Shown here in pieces: positions 27,635-37,828 of a stretch of 64,000 nt of DNA. Origin of the DNA: Chryseotalea sp. WA131a (GTDB lineage Bacteria > Bacteroidota > Bacteroidia > Cytophagales > Cyclobacteriaceae); NCBI GenBank assembly GCA_025370075.1, contig CP073016.1, forward strand, positions 3,286,001 to 3,350,000, in the 5' to 3' direction. Made by a program: the position numbers and the translations under genes. The notes under the pieces were generated by a model, which did no database searches, was not told the DNA's origin, and was given only the letters and a program-made list of their open reading frames with translations. Within the stretch, counting starts at the first letter, position 1, and the number at the start of each line of letters is the position of its first letter.

Positions 27635-28018
27635 ATGGTAAGGTGGCTTTTTCTTTTATGTTTTTGCGTTTCGCTTTCGGTCCAAAGTCAGTTTAGGCAA
27701 AAAACATCATTGCCTTCCTATCAAGTGTCAATGCCAGCAACTCCAATTTTAAAAAAACTACCTTTCGGCTTAGTGGAGGATGCTGCCCAAAACATTCCGT
27801 TTCAATCGCCCACACTTACCGCCTTGCCAATGGCCGATGCCAATCATAAATTCCAAATGCAATGGATAAGTTCGGTCTCATCACTTTCTTTTAACAACGG
27901 AAAATTTGGCTCTTATTATTACTGGGATGTAAGTGGCAACCTGATTGACACGCGTGGCTTTATTGACATCGCAGGCAAAAAGAAGCGTGGCTTGAAGTTA
28001 GTTTTTCCTTGGCGATAG
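27635..28018 (+). CDS. Small exported hypothetical protein
   Basis: An ATG at 27635 gives a clean signal peptide (MVRWLFLLCFCVSLSVQSQ), so the longer frame reaching back into tag is not used. The mature part, about 108 residues, is polar with a proline-rich N-terminus and an ending of strand-like segments (FGSYYYWDVSGNLIDTRGF). No domain is recognised. It ends 2 bases before the recX ATG, so the two may share a transcript. Confidence 0.55.
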   Translation: MVRWLFLLCFCVSLSVQSQFRQKTSLPSYQVSMPATPILKKLPFGLVEDAAQNIPFQSPTLTALPMADANHKFQMQWISSVSSLSFNNGKFGSYYYWDVSGNLIDTRGFIDIAGKKKRGLKLVFPWR

Positions 28019-28020
28019 TT

Positions 28021-28506
28021 ATGTTCTCAGAAAAAGAACCTAAAAAAATCAGATTATCCCCAACCGTTGCCCTTGCTAAGATTCAACTCTATTGCGCCTA
28101 CCAAGAGCGCTCACACCAAGAAGTAAAAAACAAGTTGTTCGACTATGGGCTGTATTCCACGCAAGTGGATCAAATCATTGCACAACTCATTACCGAAGGG
28201 TTTTTAAATGAAGAGCGGTTTGCCAAAGCCTTCGCTGGGGGCAAATTCCGGATTAAAAAGTGGGGCCGCAAAAAAATTGAAAACGAACTAAAGTTTCTTG
28301 GCCTTAGCAAACGAAACATTGCCACTGGACTAAAAGAAATTGAAGACCCAGACTATCGAAAAACGTTAAAGAATCTTCTGAAAAGGAAGTCAGAACAATC
28401 AACCGAAACAAACCTATTCAAAAAGCGTGATAAACTTGCTAGCTACGCCATCGGAAAAGGGTACGAACCCGAGCTGGTGTGGGAGATGGTAAAAGAAATA
28501 GACTAG
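28021..28506 (+). CDS. recX: RecX-family RecA regulator
   Basis: The 161-residue helical protein is of RecX type: an N-terminal repeat with LAKIQLYCAYQERSHQEV, EERFAKAFAGGKFRIKKWG in the middle and a C-terminal repeat (KLASYAIGKGYEPELVWEM). RecX binds RecA filaments and limits recombination. The ATG at 28021 is preferred to a TTG 12 bases earlier because it gives MFSEKEPKK. It lies next to recG, convergently, so two recombination genes are adjacent. Confidence 0.88.
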   Translation: MFSEKEPKKIRLSPTVALAKIQLYCAYQERSHQEVKNKLFDYGLYSTQVDQIIAQLITEGFLNEERFAKAFAGGKFRIKKWGRKKIENELKFLGLSKRNIATGLKEIEDPDYRKTLKNLLKRKSEQSTETNLFKKRDKLASYAIGKGYEPELVWEMVKEID

Positions 28507-28513
28507 TATTTTT

Positions 28514-30604
28514 CTAACTAATCCTACTCCAATTCACAGCTGCCTTTTTGATCGACTGAATCTGCCTAAGCACCATGCTGTTTTCTGGCTTTTCTAAGTT
28601 CGGATCATTCTCTAACAGCAACTGTGCCTCTTCACGAGCTTGCTTCAACAATTCACCATCTTTACTCAAATCAGCAATCAGTAAATCTAACGCCCCACTT
28701 TGTTGTGTGCCCATTAAATCTCCGGGGCCACGTAGTTTTAAATCCGTCTCTGCAATCTCGAACCCATTATTCGTGCGCACCATCGTTTCAATGCGTGTTT
28801 TCGATTCAGTGCCTAGTTTGTGATCAGTCATTAAAATACAATACGACTGATCGACTCCACGCCCTACTCGCCCTCGCAATTGATGAAGTTGTGACAAACC
28901 AAAACGCTGTGCACTTTCAATAATCATAACCGAAGCATTTGGAACATCTACTCCTACTTCGATTACCGTGGTCGCTACCATAATCTTAGTCTCGCCTTTT
29001 ATAAATCGCTTCATTTCAAAATCTTTTGCCTCTGCCTTCATTTGCCCATGCACAATGCTGATGGCCACGTCAGGAAAAGAACGTGAAATGCTTTCGTAAC
29101 CATCCATCAAATGCTTTAAATCTAATTTTTCAGATTCTTCAATCAATGGGTAAACAATGTACACTTGCCGGCCTTGCTCAATTTGTGCCTTGATGAAACC
29201 ATTTACTTGTAAACGATGGGTATCATATTTGTGCATGGTTTGAATAGGCTTTCGGCCTTTGGGCAATTGATCGATGACAGAAATTTCCAAGTCGCCATAA
29301 AGCGTCATCGCCAATGTGCGCGGAATAGGTGTGGCCGTCATCACCAGTACGTGCGGGTAAACACTTGCGTTCTTCTGCCAGAGTTTGGATCGTTGTGCTA
29401 CGCCAAAACGATGTTGCTCATCGATAATGGCCAATCCCAATTTATTGAATTTGACTTCTTCTTCTAATAAGGCGTGTGTGCCAATCAGTATTTTGAGCGA
29501 ACCGTTTTGCAAATTTTCGTGAATAGGCTTGCGCGCACTTTTCTTAACGGAACCTGTTAGTAGCGCAATAGAAATTCCCATGGGTTCAGCATAGCGCTTT
29601 AAGTTAGCGTAATGTTGCTGTGCTAAAATTTCGGTAGGGGCTATCAAGGCCGTTTGCGAGTCGCTGCCCACCACCAAAAGAATACAGATAAATGCAACAA
29701 TGGTTTTGCCACTGCCCACATCTCCCTGAAGCAACCGGTTCATTTGTTTGCCCGATTTCATGTCCGCATAAATTTCACGGACTACTTTCTTTTGGGCTTC
29801 TGTTAGTTCAAAAGGCAAAAACTCTTTGTAGAATTTAGTGAGGATGGCGGTATCATTGAAAACAATTCCCTTGAACTTTCCTTGCCGCACCAACTTCATT
29901 TTTATCAATCGCAATTGAATAAAAAAGAGTTCTTCAAATTTTAATCTGTGTTGAGCCGCAGCAAGCAATTCGTGATTGGAAGGAAAATGGATTTGAATGA
30001 TCGCCTTCTTTTTATCGAGTAGTTTCTGTTTTTGTAAAATTGAGTTAGGTAAAATTTCTTGCAGATGGGTTTGAGCCATCCGCAAAACTTCTTGCTGCAT
30101 TTTAGAAATGAACTTTGAATCGATATGGCGAGCTCGCAATTTTTCGCTAACCGGGTAAACGGGCTGCAAATATCCTCCCTTATCGCTTTTTTCAGTTAGC
30201 GGTTCGATTTCGGGATGCGCGATCGAAAACCTACTGCCGTATTGATTGGGTTTGCCAAACACCACGTAATTGGTGTTGGTTTTGATTTTTTGCATCACCC
30301 AACTAACCCCTTGAAACCAAATTAATTCAATTTCACCTTTGCCATCGGTGAAATAGCCTACCAATCTTTTTTTATTTCCTGCACCCAAGGTTTCAAATTC
30401 AGAGATTGTCCCTTTGATCTGCACATAAGGCATTGTTTCGTTTATCTCTGCAATCGAATAAAATCTTGTTCTGTCTTCGTAACGAAATGGATAGTGCTGA
30501 ATCAAGTCGCCATAGGTAAAAATTTTAAGTTCCTTTTGAAGCAACGTGGCACGCTGCGGTCCCACGCCTTTTAAGAATTCAATGGAGGTGTCGAAGAAAC
30601 TCAT
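28514..30604 (-). CDS. recG: ATP-dependent DNA helicase RecG
   Basis: The 696-residue protein has the RecG architecture: an N-terminal wedge/OB domain (YFTDGKGEIELIWFQG), then helicase lobes with Walker A GDVGSGKT near residue 293, the DEQH box (IIDEQHRFG), ATPIPRTLA, and motif VI (QLRGRVGRG). It reverses stalled forks and branch-migrates Holliday junctions. Length and motif order are normal. It starts 35 bases after the end of the RelE/ParE gene, reading the same way. Confidence 0.97.
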   Translation of the reverse strand: MSFFDTSIEFLKGVGPQRATLLQKELKIFTYGDLIQHYPFRYEDRTRFYSIAEINETMPYVQIKGTISEFETLGAGNKKRLVGYFTDGKGEIELIWFQGVSWVMQKIKTNTNYVVFGKPNQYGSRFSIAHPEIEPLTEKSDKGGYLQPVYPVSEKLRARHIDSKFISKMQQEVLRMAQTHLQEILPNSILQKQKLLDKKKAIIQIHFPSNHELLAAAQHRLKFEELFFIQLRLIKMKLVRQGKFKGIVFNDTAILTKFYKEFLPFELTEAQKKVVREIYADMKSGKQMNRLLQGDVGSGKTIVAFICILLVVGSDSQTALIAPTEILAQQHYANLKRYAEPMGISIALLTGSVKKSARKPIHENLQNGSLKILIGTHALLEEEVKFNKLGLAIIDEQHRFGVAQRSKLWQKNASVYPHVLVMTATPIPRTLAMTLYGDLEISVIDQLPKGRKPIQTMHKYDTHRLQVNGFIKAQIEQGRQVYIVYPLIEESEKLDLKHLMDGYESISRSFPDVAISIVHGQMKAEAKDFEMKRFIKGETKIMVATTVIEVGVDVPNASVMIIESAQRFGLSQLHQLRGRVGRGVDQSYCILMTDHKLGTESKTRIETMVRTNNGFEIAETDLKLRGPGDLMGTQQSGALDLLIADLSKDGELLKQAREEAQLLLENDPNLEKPENSMVLRQIQSIKKAAVNWSRIS

Positions 30605-30638
30605 CGTGCGGCTAATGAGTTAGCAAATTAGCCAATGT

Positions 30639-30950
30639 TTATTGTTCTCCGAACAAAGGGTTGTTTGATAAGAGCCTACTACTATGTTGAATAGTGAGTA
30701 TGTCAATCCTGCTTTTTGAAACAATTCGATAAATAATACGATAGTTCCCATCAATCAATTGCCGAATTGATTTCAATTCCTGTTCAGGAACGACCCTTCC
30801 AAACTTTGGATAAGTTTCCAATATTTTAACTCTTTTAAAGAATCGCTCCGATTGAAGTTGAGCATAAAACTCAGAATCTTTGGCAATAAATTCAGCTATG
30901 TTTTCGATATCCTCAAGGGCCTGAATTGACCAGCTTACTTCAACAGCCAT
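30639..30950 (-). CDS. RelE/ParE-family toxin
   Basis: The 103-residue protein matches the ParE/RelE fold: VSWSIQALEDIENIAEFIAKD at the N-terminus, FPKxGR-like TYPKFGRVV, then RQLIDGNYRIIYRI. Its start overlaps the end of the antitoxin gene by 16 bases, giving the usual antitoxin-first order. ParE members poison gyrase and RelE members cleave mRNA; which applies here cannot be told. It sits between recG and gldD. Confidence 0.88.
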   Translation of the reverse strand: MAVEVSWSIQALEDIENIAEFIAKDSEFYAQLQSERFFKRVKILETYPKFGRVVPEQELKSIRQLIDGNYRIIYRIVSKSRIDILTIQHSSRLLSNNPLFGEQ

Positions 30951-31132
30951 TTTTTCAATTTCTTTCTAGCTTCATCGGTAGAAAGCACTTGCCCAGATTT
31001 TGATTGCTCTAACCCTATCTCTATCTTTTGCAACAGAATGATTCTCTCAAAAAGATCCTCGATTGAAAAGGAATCAGGCAAATCCTTAATGGTTTCTATC
31101 AATTTTTCTTTGGAAAGTGTCGCCATGTTCAA
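30935..31132 (-). CDS. Antitoxin of the RelE/ParE module
   Basis: The 65-residue protein precedes and overlaps the RelE/ParE gene. Its sequence (MATLSKEKLIETIKDLPDSF, then ERIILLQKIEIGLEQSKSG and a lysine-rich tail) is helical and fits the short antitoxins that pair with this toxin family. Starting at the second Met (third residue) is equally possible. Binding and neutralisation are inferred from position. Confidence 0.75.
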   Translation of the reverse strand: MNMATLSKEKLIETIKDLPDSFSIEDLFERIILLQKIEIGLEQSKSGQVLSTDEARKKLKKWLLK

Positions 31133-31151
31133 AAGTACATAAAAAATTTCT

Positions 31152-31751
31152 TCATTTCTTCTTCCATTCTAAGGTATTGATCAAATGCATCGCCTCCTTT
31201 TTCATAAAGTCGATGGCCGGTGACAATGAATCGTTATTTACTTCTGTGTTGAAATAAAGCGCACCACGAAGAAAATTTTTGGTTGAGTCTGTAATAGTGA
31301 ATTGAAATTGGGTAGGCACATCTCCACTGATTTCGGCAATCATAGCCGTTTTGCCCAAAGGTGTAACAACTTTAACTTCATCAATTCCATACGCTTTTAT
31401 TTGCTGTTTTGATGTAAGCTTGTACGAATCATTCAAAAACTCTTTCAGCAATTCTTCGCGGTTGTTGATTTTTTTATAAGTGATGTGCAGGTTGGCCTTC
31501 AAAGTAGGGTAATAAATTTCAACCCAATGACGCTCGTTTACCCAAGAAGTATCGCGCATCAGTTTCGCTGCGGTTGAATACTCAAACGAATACGGTAAAC
31601 TATCGGGTAGCGAAAGGTACTTCTCTTCCGGTAAAATTAATCGGTTGTATCCTTTTGGCTTGGGCTGATAATCGCGCGAACAGCTAGTTAAAAGGAATGC
31701 AATCGCCACAAGCTCCAAGCCACAAACTGCAAGTAAAATCGAACGTCTCAT
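31152..31751 (-). CDS. gldD: Gliding motility lipoprotein GldD
   Basis: The 199-residue lipoprotein has lipobox LLTSCSRD and the GldD-type start of the mature part (YQPKPKGYNRLILPEEKYL), then FSF-like strands and LMRDTSWVNERHWVEIYYP. GldD is needed for gliding and linked type IX functions in Bacteroidota. It overlaps gldE by 4 bases, and the order ssb-gldE-gldD is the conserved one. The role at the molecular level is not known. Confidence 0.92.
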   Translation of the reverse strand: MRRSILLAVCGLELVAIAFLLTSCSRDYQPKPKGYNRLILPEEKYLSLPDSLPYSFEYSTAAKLMRDTSWVNERHWVEIYYPTLKANLHITYKKINNREELLKEFLNDSYKLTSKQQIKAYGIDEVKVVTPLGKTAMIAEISGDVPTQFQFTITDSTKNFLRGALYFNTEVNNDSLSPAIDFMKKEAMHLINTLEWKKK

Positions 31752-33097
31752 TTTTTTTCCATCACTTCCTTTTGCAACGTCACTTTCACTTTGTTGATTC
31801 TTTTTAGATCCGCTATCATAATCGTAAACACAAAACGCTCAAACACAATTTGCTCACCTTGTGCCGGCATCGAGCCATGTAACTCCAAAATCAATCCGGC
31901 CAATGATTCGCTTTCCCTCTTCACCTCGTCAAAAGAAGTAACAACCACATCCAAGGCCTTGCATACATCGTGTATGGATGTTTTGCCTTCAAAAATAAAG
32001 TTGTGATCATCTATTTTTTGAAAGCCAAGGATGACTTCATCAAATTCATCGTTGATCTCACCAATTATTTCTTCAATTAAATCTTCGAGTGTTACCAATC
32101 CTGATGTGCCACCATATTCATCAACTACAATGGCCATGTGCACGCGCTTGCTCTGAAAATCTTTGAGCAGCGAATCGAGTTTTTTGGTTTCTGGAACAAA
32201 AAAACCGGGGCGCAATAATTTTTGCCATTTAAATTCCTTCGTTTCATCTAAATAGGGAAGCAAATCTTTGGTGTATAAAATCCCTTCTATCCGATCAATG
32301 GATTCTTTATAGACCGGAATGCGCGAGAACCCAGATTTATTTACCTGGTTCATCAGTTCTTTAAAGTCCAATTCACCATCTACGCAAGAAATATCCAAGC
32401 GCGACTTCATCACGCGCTTTACGGTAAGCGTCCCAAAATTTACGATGCCTTTTAAAATCCCTTTCTCCTCAGCCGTGGTGTCGCTGTTGTTGGTTGTCAA
32501 ATCAAGCGCTTGATTCAACTCTTCTACCGTGGTGCTGTATCCTTTTTTCTCAATTCGTTTTTCAATGATTTGACTCATGTTCAGCAGTAACCAAGAAATT
32601 GGCATCCACACTTTCTCCAAAATCAACCAAAGCCCACCCATGCGTTTGGCAAAGGTCCAGTTGTGGCGTGTGGCATAAACTTTCGGAACAATCTCACCAA
32701 AAAAAGTAATGGCAAAAGTGGCTCCAAACGTAACCAAGCCTACCACCGCCTCTTCTGGCTTGCGTGTGCCAGCCATGGCCCACATTAAAAAGGTTGAAAT
32801 GGTTACCACACCTACATTCACAAAATTGTTCATGATCAAGATGGTGGCCAACAACAAGCGCGGCTTCTTTAGCAATTGAACAATATTTTTTTCTGAAGAA
32901 TCTTCGGACTCGCGGCAGCGATCCAAATCATCTGCTTTAAGCGAAAAAAAAGCTACTTCAGAAGCGGAGATCATAGCCGACATAAAAAGCAACACCGCAA
33001 TGGCTGCAAAACTTACCGCATAGAATGGATTTAATTCAGCAAAAATTTCTGCCAAAATAAAACTAGGAGGCTCCTCTAATGCCAATACCGTTTCCAA
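31748..33097 (-). CDS. gldE: Gliding-associated CNNM/CorC-type protein GldE
   Basis: The 449 residues contain an N-terminal DUF21/CNNM membrane domain with several helices (AAIAVLLFMSAMISASEVAF), a tandem CBS domain (MKSRLDISCVDG, FSRIPVYKESIDRIEGILYT, VVDEYGGTSGLVTLEDLIEE) and a C-terminal CorC/HlyC domain. GldE overlaps gldD and is associated with gliding in the gldD-gldE pair. The CBS domains probably bind an adenine nucleotide. Confidence 0.93.
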   Translation of the reverse strand: METVLALEEPPSFILAEIFAELNPFYAVSFAAIAVLLFMSAMISASEVAFFSLKADDLDRCRESEDSSEKNIVQLLKKPRLLLATILIMNNFVNVGVVTISTFLMWAMAGTRKPEEAVVGLVTFGATFAITFFGEIVPKVYATRHNWTFAKRMGGLWLILEKVWMPISWLLLNMSQIIEKRIEKKGYSTTVEELNQALDLTTNNSDTTAEEKGILKGIVNFGTLTVKRVMKSRLDISCVDGELDFKELMNQVNKSGFSRIPVYKESIDRIEGILYTKDLLPYLDETKEFKWQKLLRPGFFVPETKKLDSLLKDFQSKRVHMAIVVDEYGGTSGLVTLEDLIEEIIGEINDEFDEVILGFQKIDDHNFIFEGKTSIHDVCKALDVVVTSFDEVKRESESLAGLILELHGSMPAQGEQIVFERFVFTIMIADLKRINKVKVTLQKEVMEKK

Positions 33098-33116
33098 GCA
33101 TCAACTGTTTTGGTAC

Positions 33117-33557
33117 TTAAAAAGGCAAGTCATCGGTGGTGTCGGTAGGCGCTGATAATGGGGCAGGTGCCGGTGATTGTTGATAGCTAGAAACGTTTGC
33201 TGAAGGAGATGAGCTGCTTCCGCTTGGCTTGCTACCCAATAGGGTCATATTGTCGCCAATAATTTCGGTGGTGTAGCGAGTCACGCCTTCTTTCTCCCAA
33301 CTGCGGGTGCGAAGTTTTCCTTCAATATAAACTTGGTCACCCTTGTGCAAGTATTTAGCGGCAATGTCTGCCAAGCCACGCCACAGCACAATATTGTGCC
33401 ATTCCGTTATTTCCTTGCGATCGCCAGTAGTTTTGTCTTTATATGTTTCGGAAGTGGCCATGGTAAAATTGGCTACCGTAGCCCCATTTTCTAAATTTCT
33501 TACTTCTGGATCTTTGCCTAACCTACCAACTAAAATTACTTTGTTAACACCCGACAT
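33117..33557 (-). CDS. ssb: Single-stranded DNA-binding protein
   Basis: The 146-residue protein has the OB-fold core ([44 protein letters not shown]), a serine/proline-rich linker and the acidic tip DDLPF that recruits partner proteins. It binds single-stranded DNA as a tetramer. It heads the ssb-gldE-gldD transcript, 19 bases ahead of gldE, and is divergent from the DUF58 gene. Confidence 0.97.
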   Translation of the reverse strand: MSGVNKVILVGRLGKDPEVRNLENGATVANFTMATSETYKDKTTGDRKEITEWHNIVLWRGLADIAAKYLHKGDQVYIEGKLRTRSWEKEGVTRYTTEIIGDNMTLLGSKPSGSSSSPSANVSSYQQSPAPAPLSAPTDTTDDLPF

Positions 33558-33731
33558 ATATTCTTAAAATTTTTCTTTGGACTGCAAAAATACCAAATTT
33601 TTAGGGAAGACACCTTGTAAGGATTTATTTGACATAAGCTTTTGGTTTAGAGGAGGGATGCAAGCACCAATCTTTTTCCATAAGCCCACATCAACTTTTT
33701 CAGTATTTTGCGTTCTTTGAGAATATTCTTA

Positions 33732-35126
33732 ATGCAACAACTCTCAATCTCTTCTTTTCTCAGAACTTCAGCCTACTGGAGCAAACTAGCCGGAATTCGC
33801 TGGCAATTGCTTTTGACCATAGCCGTTTTGGTGATGGTAAGCATCTGGCTAAAAAACGAGTATGGCCAAGACGATTCCAATCTCTGGTTAGTAATGAATC
33901 TATTTCTGCGGTTGGTGCAGTATGCACTTGTAGGATTGATTGCCTTGAGTTTACTAACAGCACTTGCCACCTGGCTATATTTCATAAATAGTGTGCGTAA
34001 CAAAAAGATTTCCGCACAGGCAAAACTGGGCGATGGCCAAAAGGCAGAAGCGGGTTGGGTGTCGCTTTCCATTTCTATTTTTGGAAATATAATTCGCCCG
34101 TTGCTTGGCTCGGTCCAAGCGCGATTGGTATTTTCAGAAAAACGCTTGAGCGAACGGGTGATTTTAGACACGGGTATTCCGCGCCCGCGCCATTGGTGGC
34201 GCCAAGGCATTAAAGGCACTGGCCAAACACTCCTCCACGACCGCGGCATTTACGATGTGCAACATGTACTGATTTCGTTTTGCGACATGTTTGGGTTGCT
34301 TTCCTTGCCCTGCAAAGTTCCCTTCACTCAGCAATTGTTTACATTACCGCTTTCGCGGGAAGCGCAAACCATTAAAGCACAACCCAATGCCACCGAAGAG
34401 CAAACACATCGCATCGATATTCCAAAAAAAGTAGAAGGCGAATACGTGAACTACAAAGAGTTTGAAATGGGCGACAACATTCAGCGCATTGTGTGGAAGA
34501 TTTATGCCAAAAGTGGGCAATTGGTGGTGCGCATCCCTGAAACAAAAGACCCTTATGCTTCTCATTTGTATTTTTATGTGAGCTTCTTCAATGGCTTGAG
34601 TTTGCAGGGCGCCTTTGAAACGGAATTGCTCAATGTCTATAAAGATAAGGTCAGAAACCTTTTTGAAGCGATTCAGCGCAATGGCTACGATGTGCGCCTG
34701 CCCCACGACCAAGAAGTGCCAAAACTGGCGGGACTTAGCGAAAAGAAAAGTGAACTGTTTCAAATAACAGTCGCCCATTGGCAAAACCAATTGCCTCCCA
34801 ATCTTTATATTAAACCAACCAACGCAGCGTTTGTCTGTTTATCAGCGTTAACGCCTGTCAATGAAATTGAAATGATACTGAAGAACTTGCCAAGCAATGT
34901 GCCCGTGGTGGTTGTAAAATTATCAGATGCGATTGCTTCGCCTTTTAAAATCTCAATAAAAGACATTTTCTTTAAACCCGAGAAACAACCAGCCGACCAT
35001 TTGCGTCAGCCTTGGTTGCTTTCATCGCTGCGAAGAGAATTGCAGAAAAATGAGATGAAAATTTCAGCGTTGTTGAAAACTCGGGAGAATAGTTGGTTAA
35101 CGAGTGCTATAGATCTTGAAAAATGA
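33732..35126 (+). CDS. DUF58-domain membrane protein
   Basis: The start is set at ATG 33732; a TTG 24 bases earlier is less likely. The protein, about 464 residues, has two N-terminal transmembrane segments and a DUF58 domain (MGDNIQRIVWKIYAKSGQL) with a von Willebrand-A-like C-terminal half (VPVVVVKLSDAI). It overlaps the transglutaminase gene by 4 bases and is followed by MoxR. This DUF58/transglutaminase/MoxR group is a recurrent bacterial cassette, thought to act in envelope protein processing or stress, with the AAA protein acting on the DUF58 protein. That role is an inference. Confidence 0.9.
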   Translation: MQQLSISSFLRTSAYWSKLAGIRWQLLLTIAVLVMVSIWLKNEYGQDDSNLWLVMNLFLRLVQYALVGLIALSLLTALATWLYFINSVRNKKISAQAKLGDGQKAEAGWVSLSISIFGNIIRPLLGSVQARLVFSEKRLSERVILDTGIPRPRHWWRQGIKGTGQTLLHDRGIYDVQHVLISFCDMFGLLSLPCKVPFTQQLFTLPLSREAQTIKAQPNATEEQTHRIDIPKKVEGEYVNYKEFEMGDNIQRIVWKIYAKSGQLVVRIPETKDPYASHLYFYVSFFNGLSLQGAFETELLNVYKDKVRNLFEAIQRNGYDVRLPHDQEVPKLAGLSEKKSELFQITVAHWQNQLPPNLYIKPTNAAFVCLSALTPVNEIEMILKNLPSNVPVVVVKLSDAIASPFKISIKDIFFKPEKQPADHLRQPWLLSSLRRELQKNEMKISALLKTRENSWLTSAIDLEK

Positions 35127-37828
35127 GTAACTTTTTAAACAAGGAAAAATTTCAACAGCTGCTCATCCGATGGGTGCTAGTGGTACTGCCCACCATTCTC
35201 ATTGGCTACATCACTTTACGATTCGTCAACTTCTCCTACACATCGCTCAACACAGGCATTGTAAGCCAAGCAATTTACTTTTCACTAGGTGTATTGCTTG
35301 CATTTACGCTCTATTATTACGGAGCGCGTATAGTCATCACCTTTTTGTTGTTGTGGTTGGTGTATTGGTTGTTTGAAAAGGCAATCAACAAACTACCTGG
35401 CGAGTTTGACGTTCTCTATGCAAGTGCTCGCTTCATGTTGCTCTCCACCCTATTCATTTTCGGATGGGTGTTTGGCTTTTTGCTGGCGCGAATCAAGTGG
35501 TCGTATATTTTGATTGCCGGGTTGCTGGCAATCGTCACGCTCGTTTCCGTTTCCGATACAATCGATATCAGTTTGTCCTACATTTTACTTCATCTTTTGC
35601 CCGTGGTGATGTATGGGTTGTACATGCTGTTTCTATCACCATTGCTTACTGACAAGATTGAATTGACTTGGAAAAAATCAACCAGGCTAGCGGCACGATT
35701 GGCTGCGTTTGTGTTTCTTATTTTCTTAACCTTCGTCATCACCGAAAGCCTCTTTAAGGGAGAGATGAAGGCGGTGGAAAAAGAATTGATTGCGCGTGGG
35801 GCAAAGGGTGACAAAGGAGGTTCGAAAAAAGACCAAGAGAATGACGACCGAAATAGTCTGATGGAAAAAGGTGGCAAAGGAGGAAAGGGCGATGATGGCT
35901 ATCGATTGAAAGACACCATGCGCGTCAATTCAAAAATGAGCCAGTCAGACAAACTGATGTTTTGTAGCAAGCTTGATAATTATTTTCCAGATGGCTCACC
36001 CATGCCTTTGTATTTTGTTTATCACTACCTCACCCGCTACGATCCCGTAAAGGAAAGTTTTACACGCGATATCAACGTGCCTTCCTTTGATGAAATGCAA
36101 GTGGACCCTACCGAGTTGCCAATGTATTATTCGTACACCGACACGTCTATCCTTCGAAAGTCGTTGGCCACTAAATTTAGGAAGCTGGTAGAAGCGCAAG
36201 TGTATCTTTCGGAGAATACATGGAAGCATTCTCTTTTGGGGCCTGCCAGTGTGTTCTCGATTCAAACCATTCCGGTAGAGAAAGATTTTCAGAAAACATT
36301 TTTGTCGGCTTACAAGATTACTTCGTTTAGCAGCGATTTGAACAATGCCTATTTTGTATATAATGTTTCTGCTAACCCCATGCTCGAAAAATTGCAAGAC
36401 GAGCGGCATGACGAATTGCGTAAGGTTGCGAACTACAATCGTATCAATCAAAAATTCTTGGATTACTATACACAAATGCCTTCGGGCGGTATTTACGATT
36501 CCATTACAAGCTTGGCACTGAAGCTGGTGCCGAAAGATGCGAAGCCAGTAGATAAAGTATTGGCGGTGCGCGATTTCTTCTTACAACGAAATGAAAATGG
36601 CAAACGAATTTTCCGGTACACTTTAAAAGCAGGCGCAGTAGATGACCCCAACATCCCGAGTTCAAAAATGCTCTATAATTTTTTGTTCAAGACACACGCA
36701 GGCTATTGTACCTATTATGCAGGTGCTTCACACTTTATGCTTCGTGCGTTGGGCGTACCTACACGCTTTACCACCGGCTTTGCAACGGTCAATCGCAGTG
36801 ATAAAAACAAAGGTTGGTATTGGTTCTACGCTAGTCAAGCACACGCGTGGACGCAAGTTTATTTTCCGGAATATGGTTGGTTAGATTTTGACATGACCAT
36901 CGGCAACGAAGATCAACAAAGCGCACCCAAACCAGACGGTACACCGCCATTGCCTCCGCCAGAGCCTTGGTTGGTGTTAAATGCAAAAGCGGAATCAGTA
37001 AATCCGAAAGCAAAAAAATTAGAAGCTTCCTTCAATGAGCTGATTTATTTCAATACGCCACATCAATTGAAAAAACCATTTACGCGTAGTATCGATGCAT
37101 CGCTTTGCCGTGTGCTATACGACAAGCGCGATACTACCTTCAATGCCATTCAACCAAACGATTCGATTATCATTGTATCGTATAAAGATGAAGCGAAAAA
37201 GATTCCACCACCACAAGCAGGTGTTTCGATTGAAGTTCAAGTAGAAAATTTTCCATCGCCCATCATTGCCGATGAAATTCACATTCGCCCCAAGGCAAAG
37301 GAGAAAAAACCAGAGGAAGGAAACGGCAGGCCAGCCAATCAGCAAGAAAAGAAAATGACATGGCAAGAGATGGCATGGATAGTAGGAAAAATTATCATCG
37401 GTTTAATTTTGCTCCTCCTTCTTTTGCCTTTGCTGTATTTGTTGTTTCGCTTGGGGCGGATTGCGTTGGCAAAAGACACCAATGCAAAAGCAGACCACGT
37501 TTACCAAGCTACGTTGTACCGCTTGCACATGGCCGGTTTTGAGCGCGAAGCAGAAACGCCACTGGAATATGCCGAGAAAACAATTGACCCGAATCTGGGT
37601 ATTCACTTTGCTGATTTTATGAGAATGTATTTGCGGTTAAAATATTCGAATGGGGTTTGGAGGGAAGGTGATGATAAAATTATCAACCAATTGGCAACCG
37701 AAATTGGTTCTGCTGTTCGAAAGAAAAATGGAGCTTTAAAATCAATCTTTAACTATTTTAATGTTTTCCGCGCCAGTCGCTTTTTTCAAAATCCAATATC
37801 AACCGAAAACGAAACCACATCTGTATGA
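35123..37828 (+). CDS. Transmembrane transglutaminase-like protein (TgpA type)
   Basis: The 901-residue protein begins with about six transmembrane helices in the first 220 residues. A charged segment rich in K, G and D follows, then a transglutaminase core with Cys at about 529 (HAGYCTYYAGASHF), His at about 574 (SQAHAWTQVYFP) and Asp at about 588 (WLDFDM). A proline-rich linker leads to a further membrane helix (GLILLLLLLPLLYLLF) and a C-terminal helical domain. The layout resembles TgpA proteins. It overlaps its neighbours by 4 bases on both sides. The substrate is unknown. Confidence 0.9.
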   Translation: MSNFLNKEKFQQLLIRWVLVVLPTILIGYITLRFVNFSYTSLNTGIVSQAIYFSLGVLLAFTLYYYGARIVITFLLLWLVYWLFEKAINKLPGEFDVLYASARFMLLSTLFIFGWVFGFLLARIKWSYILIAGLLAIVTLVSVSDTIDISLSYILLHLLPVVMYGLYMLFLSPLLTDKIELTWKKSTRLAARLAAFVFLIFLTFVITESLFKGEMKAVEKELIARGAKGDKGGSKKDQENDDRNSLMEKGGKGGKGDDGYRLKDTMRVNSKMSQSDKLMFCSKLDNYFPDGSPMPLYFVYHYLTRYDPVKESFTRDINVPSFDEMQVDPTELPMYYSYTDTSILRKSLATKFRKLVEAQVYLSENTWKHSLLGPASVFSIQTIPVEKDFQKTFLSAYKITSFSSDLNNAYFVYNVSANPMLEKLQDERHDELRKVANYNRINQKFLDYYTQMPSGGIYDSITSLALKLVPKDAKPVDKVLAVRDFFLQRNENGKRIFRYTLKAGAVDDPNIPSSKMLYNFLFKTHAGYCTYYAGASHFMLRALGVPTRFTTGFATVNRSDKNKGWYWFYASQAHAWTQVYFPEYGWLDFDMTIGNEDQQSAPKPDGTPPLPPPEPWLVLNAKAESVNPKAKKLEASFNELIYFNTPHQLKKPFTRSIDASLCRVLYDKRDTTFNAIQPNDSIIIVSYKDEAKKIPPPQAGVSIEVQVENFPSPIIADEIHIRPKAKEKKPEEGNGRPANQQEKKMTWQEMAWIVGKIIIGLILLLLLLPLLYLLFRLGRIALAKDTNAKADHVYQATLYRLHMAGFEREAETPLEYAEKTIDPNLGIHFADFMRMYLRLKYSNGVWREGDDKIINQLATEIGSAVRKKNGALKSIFNYFNVFRASRFFQNPISTENETTSV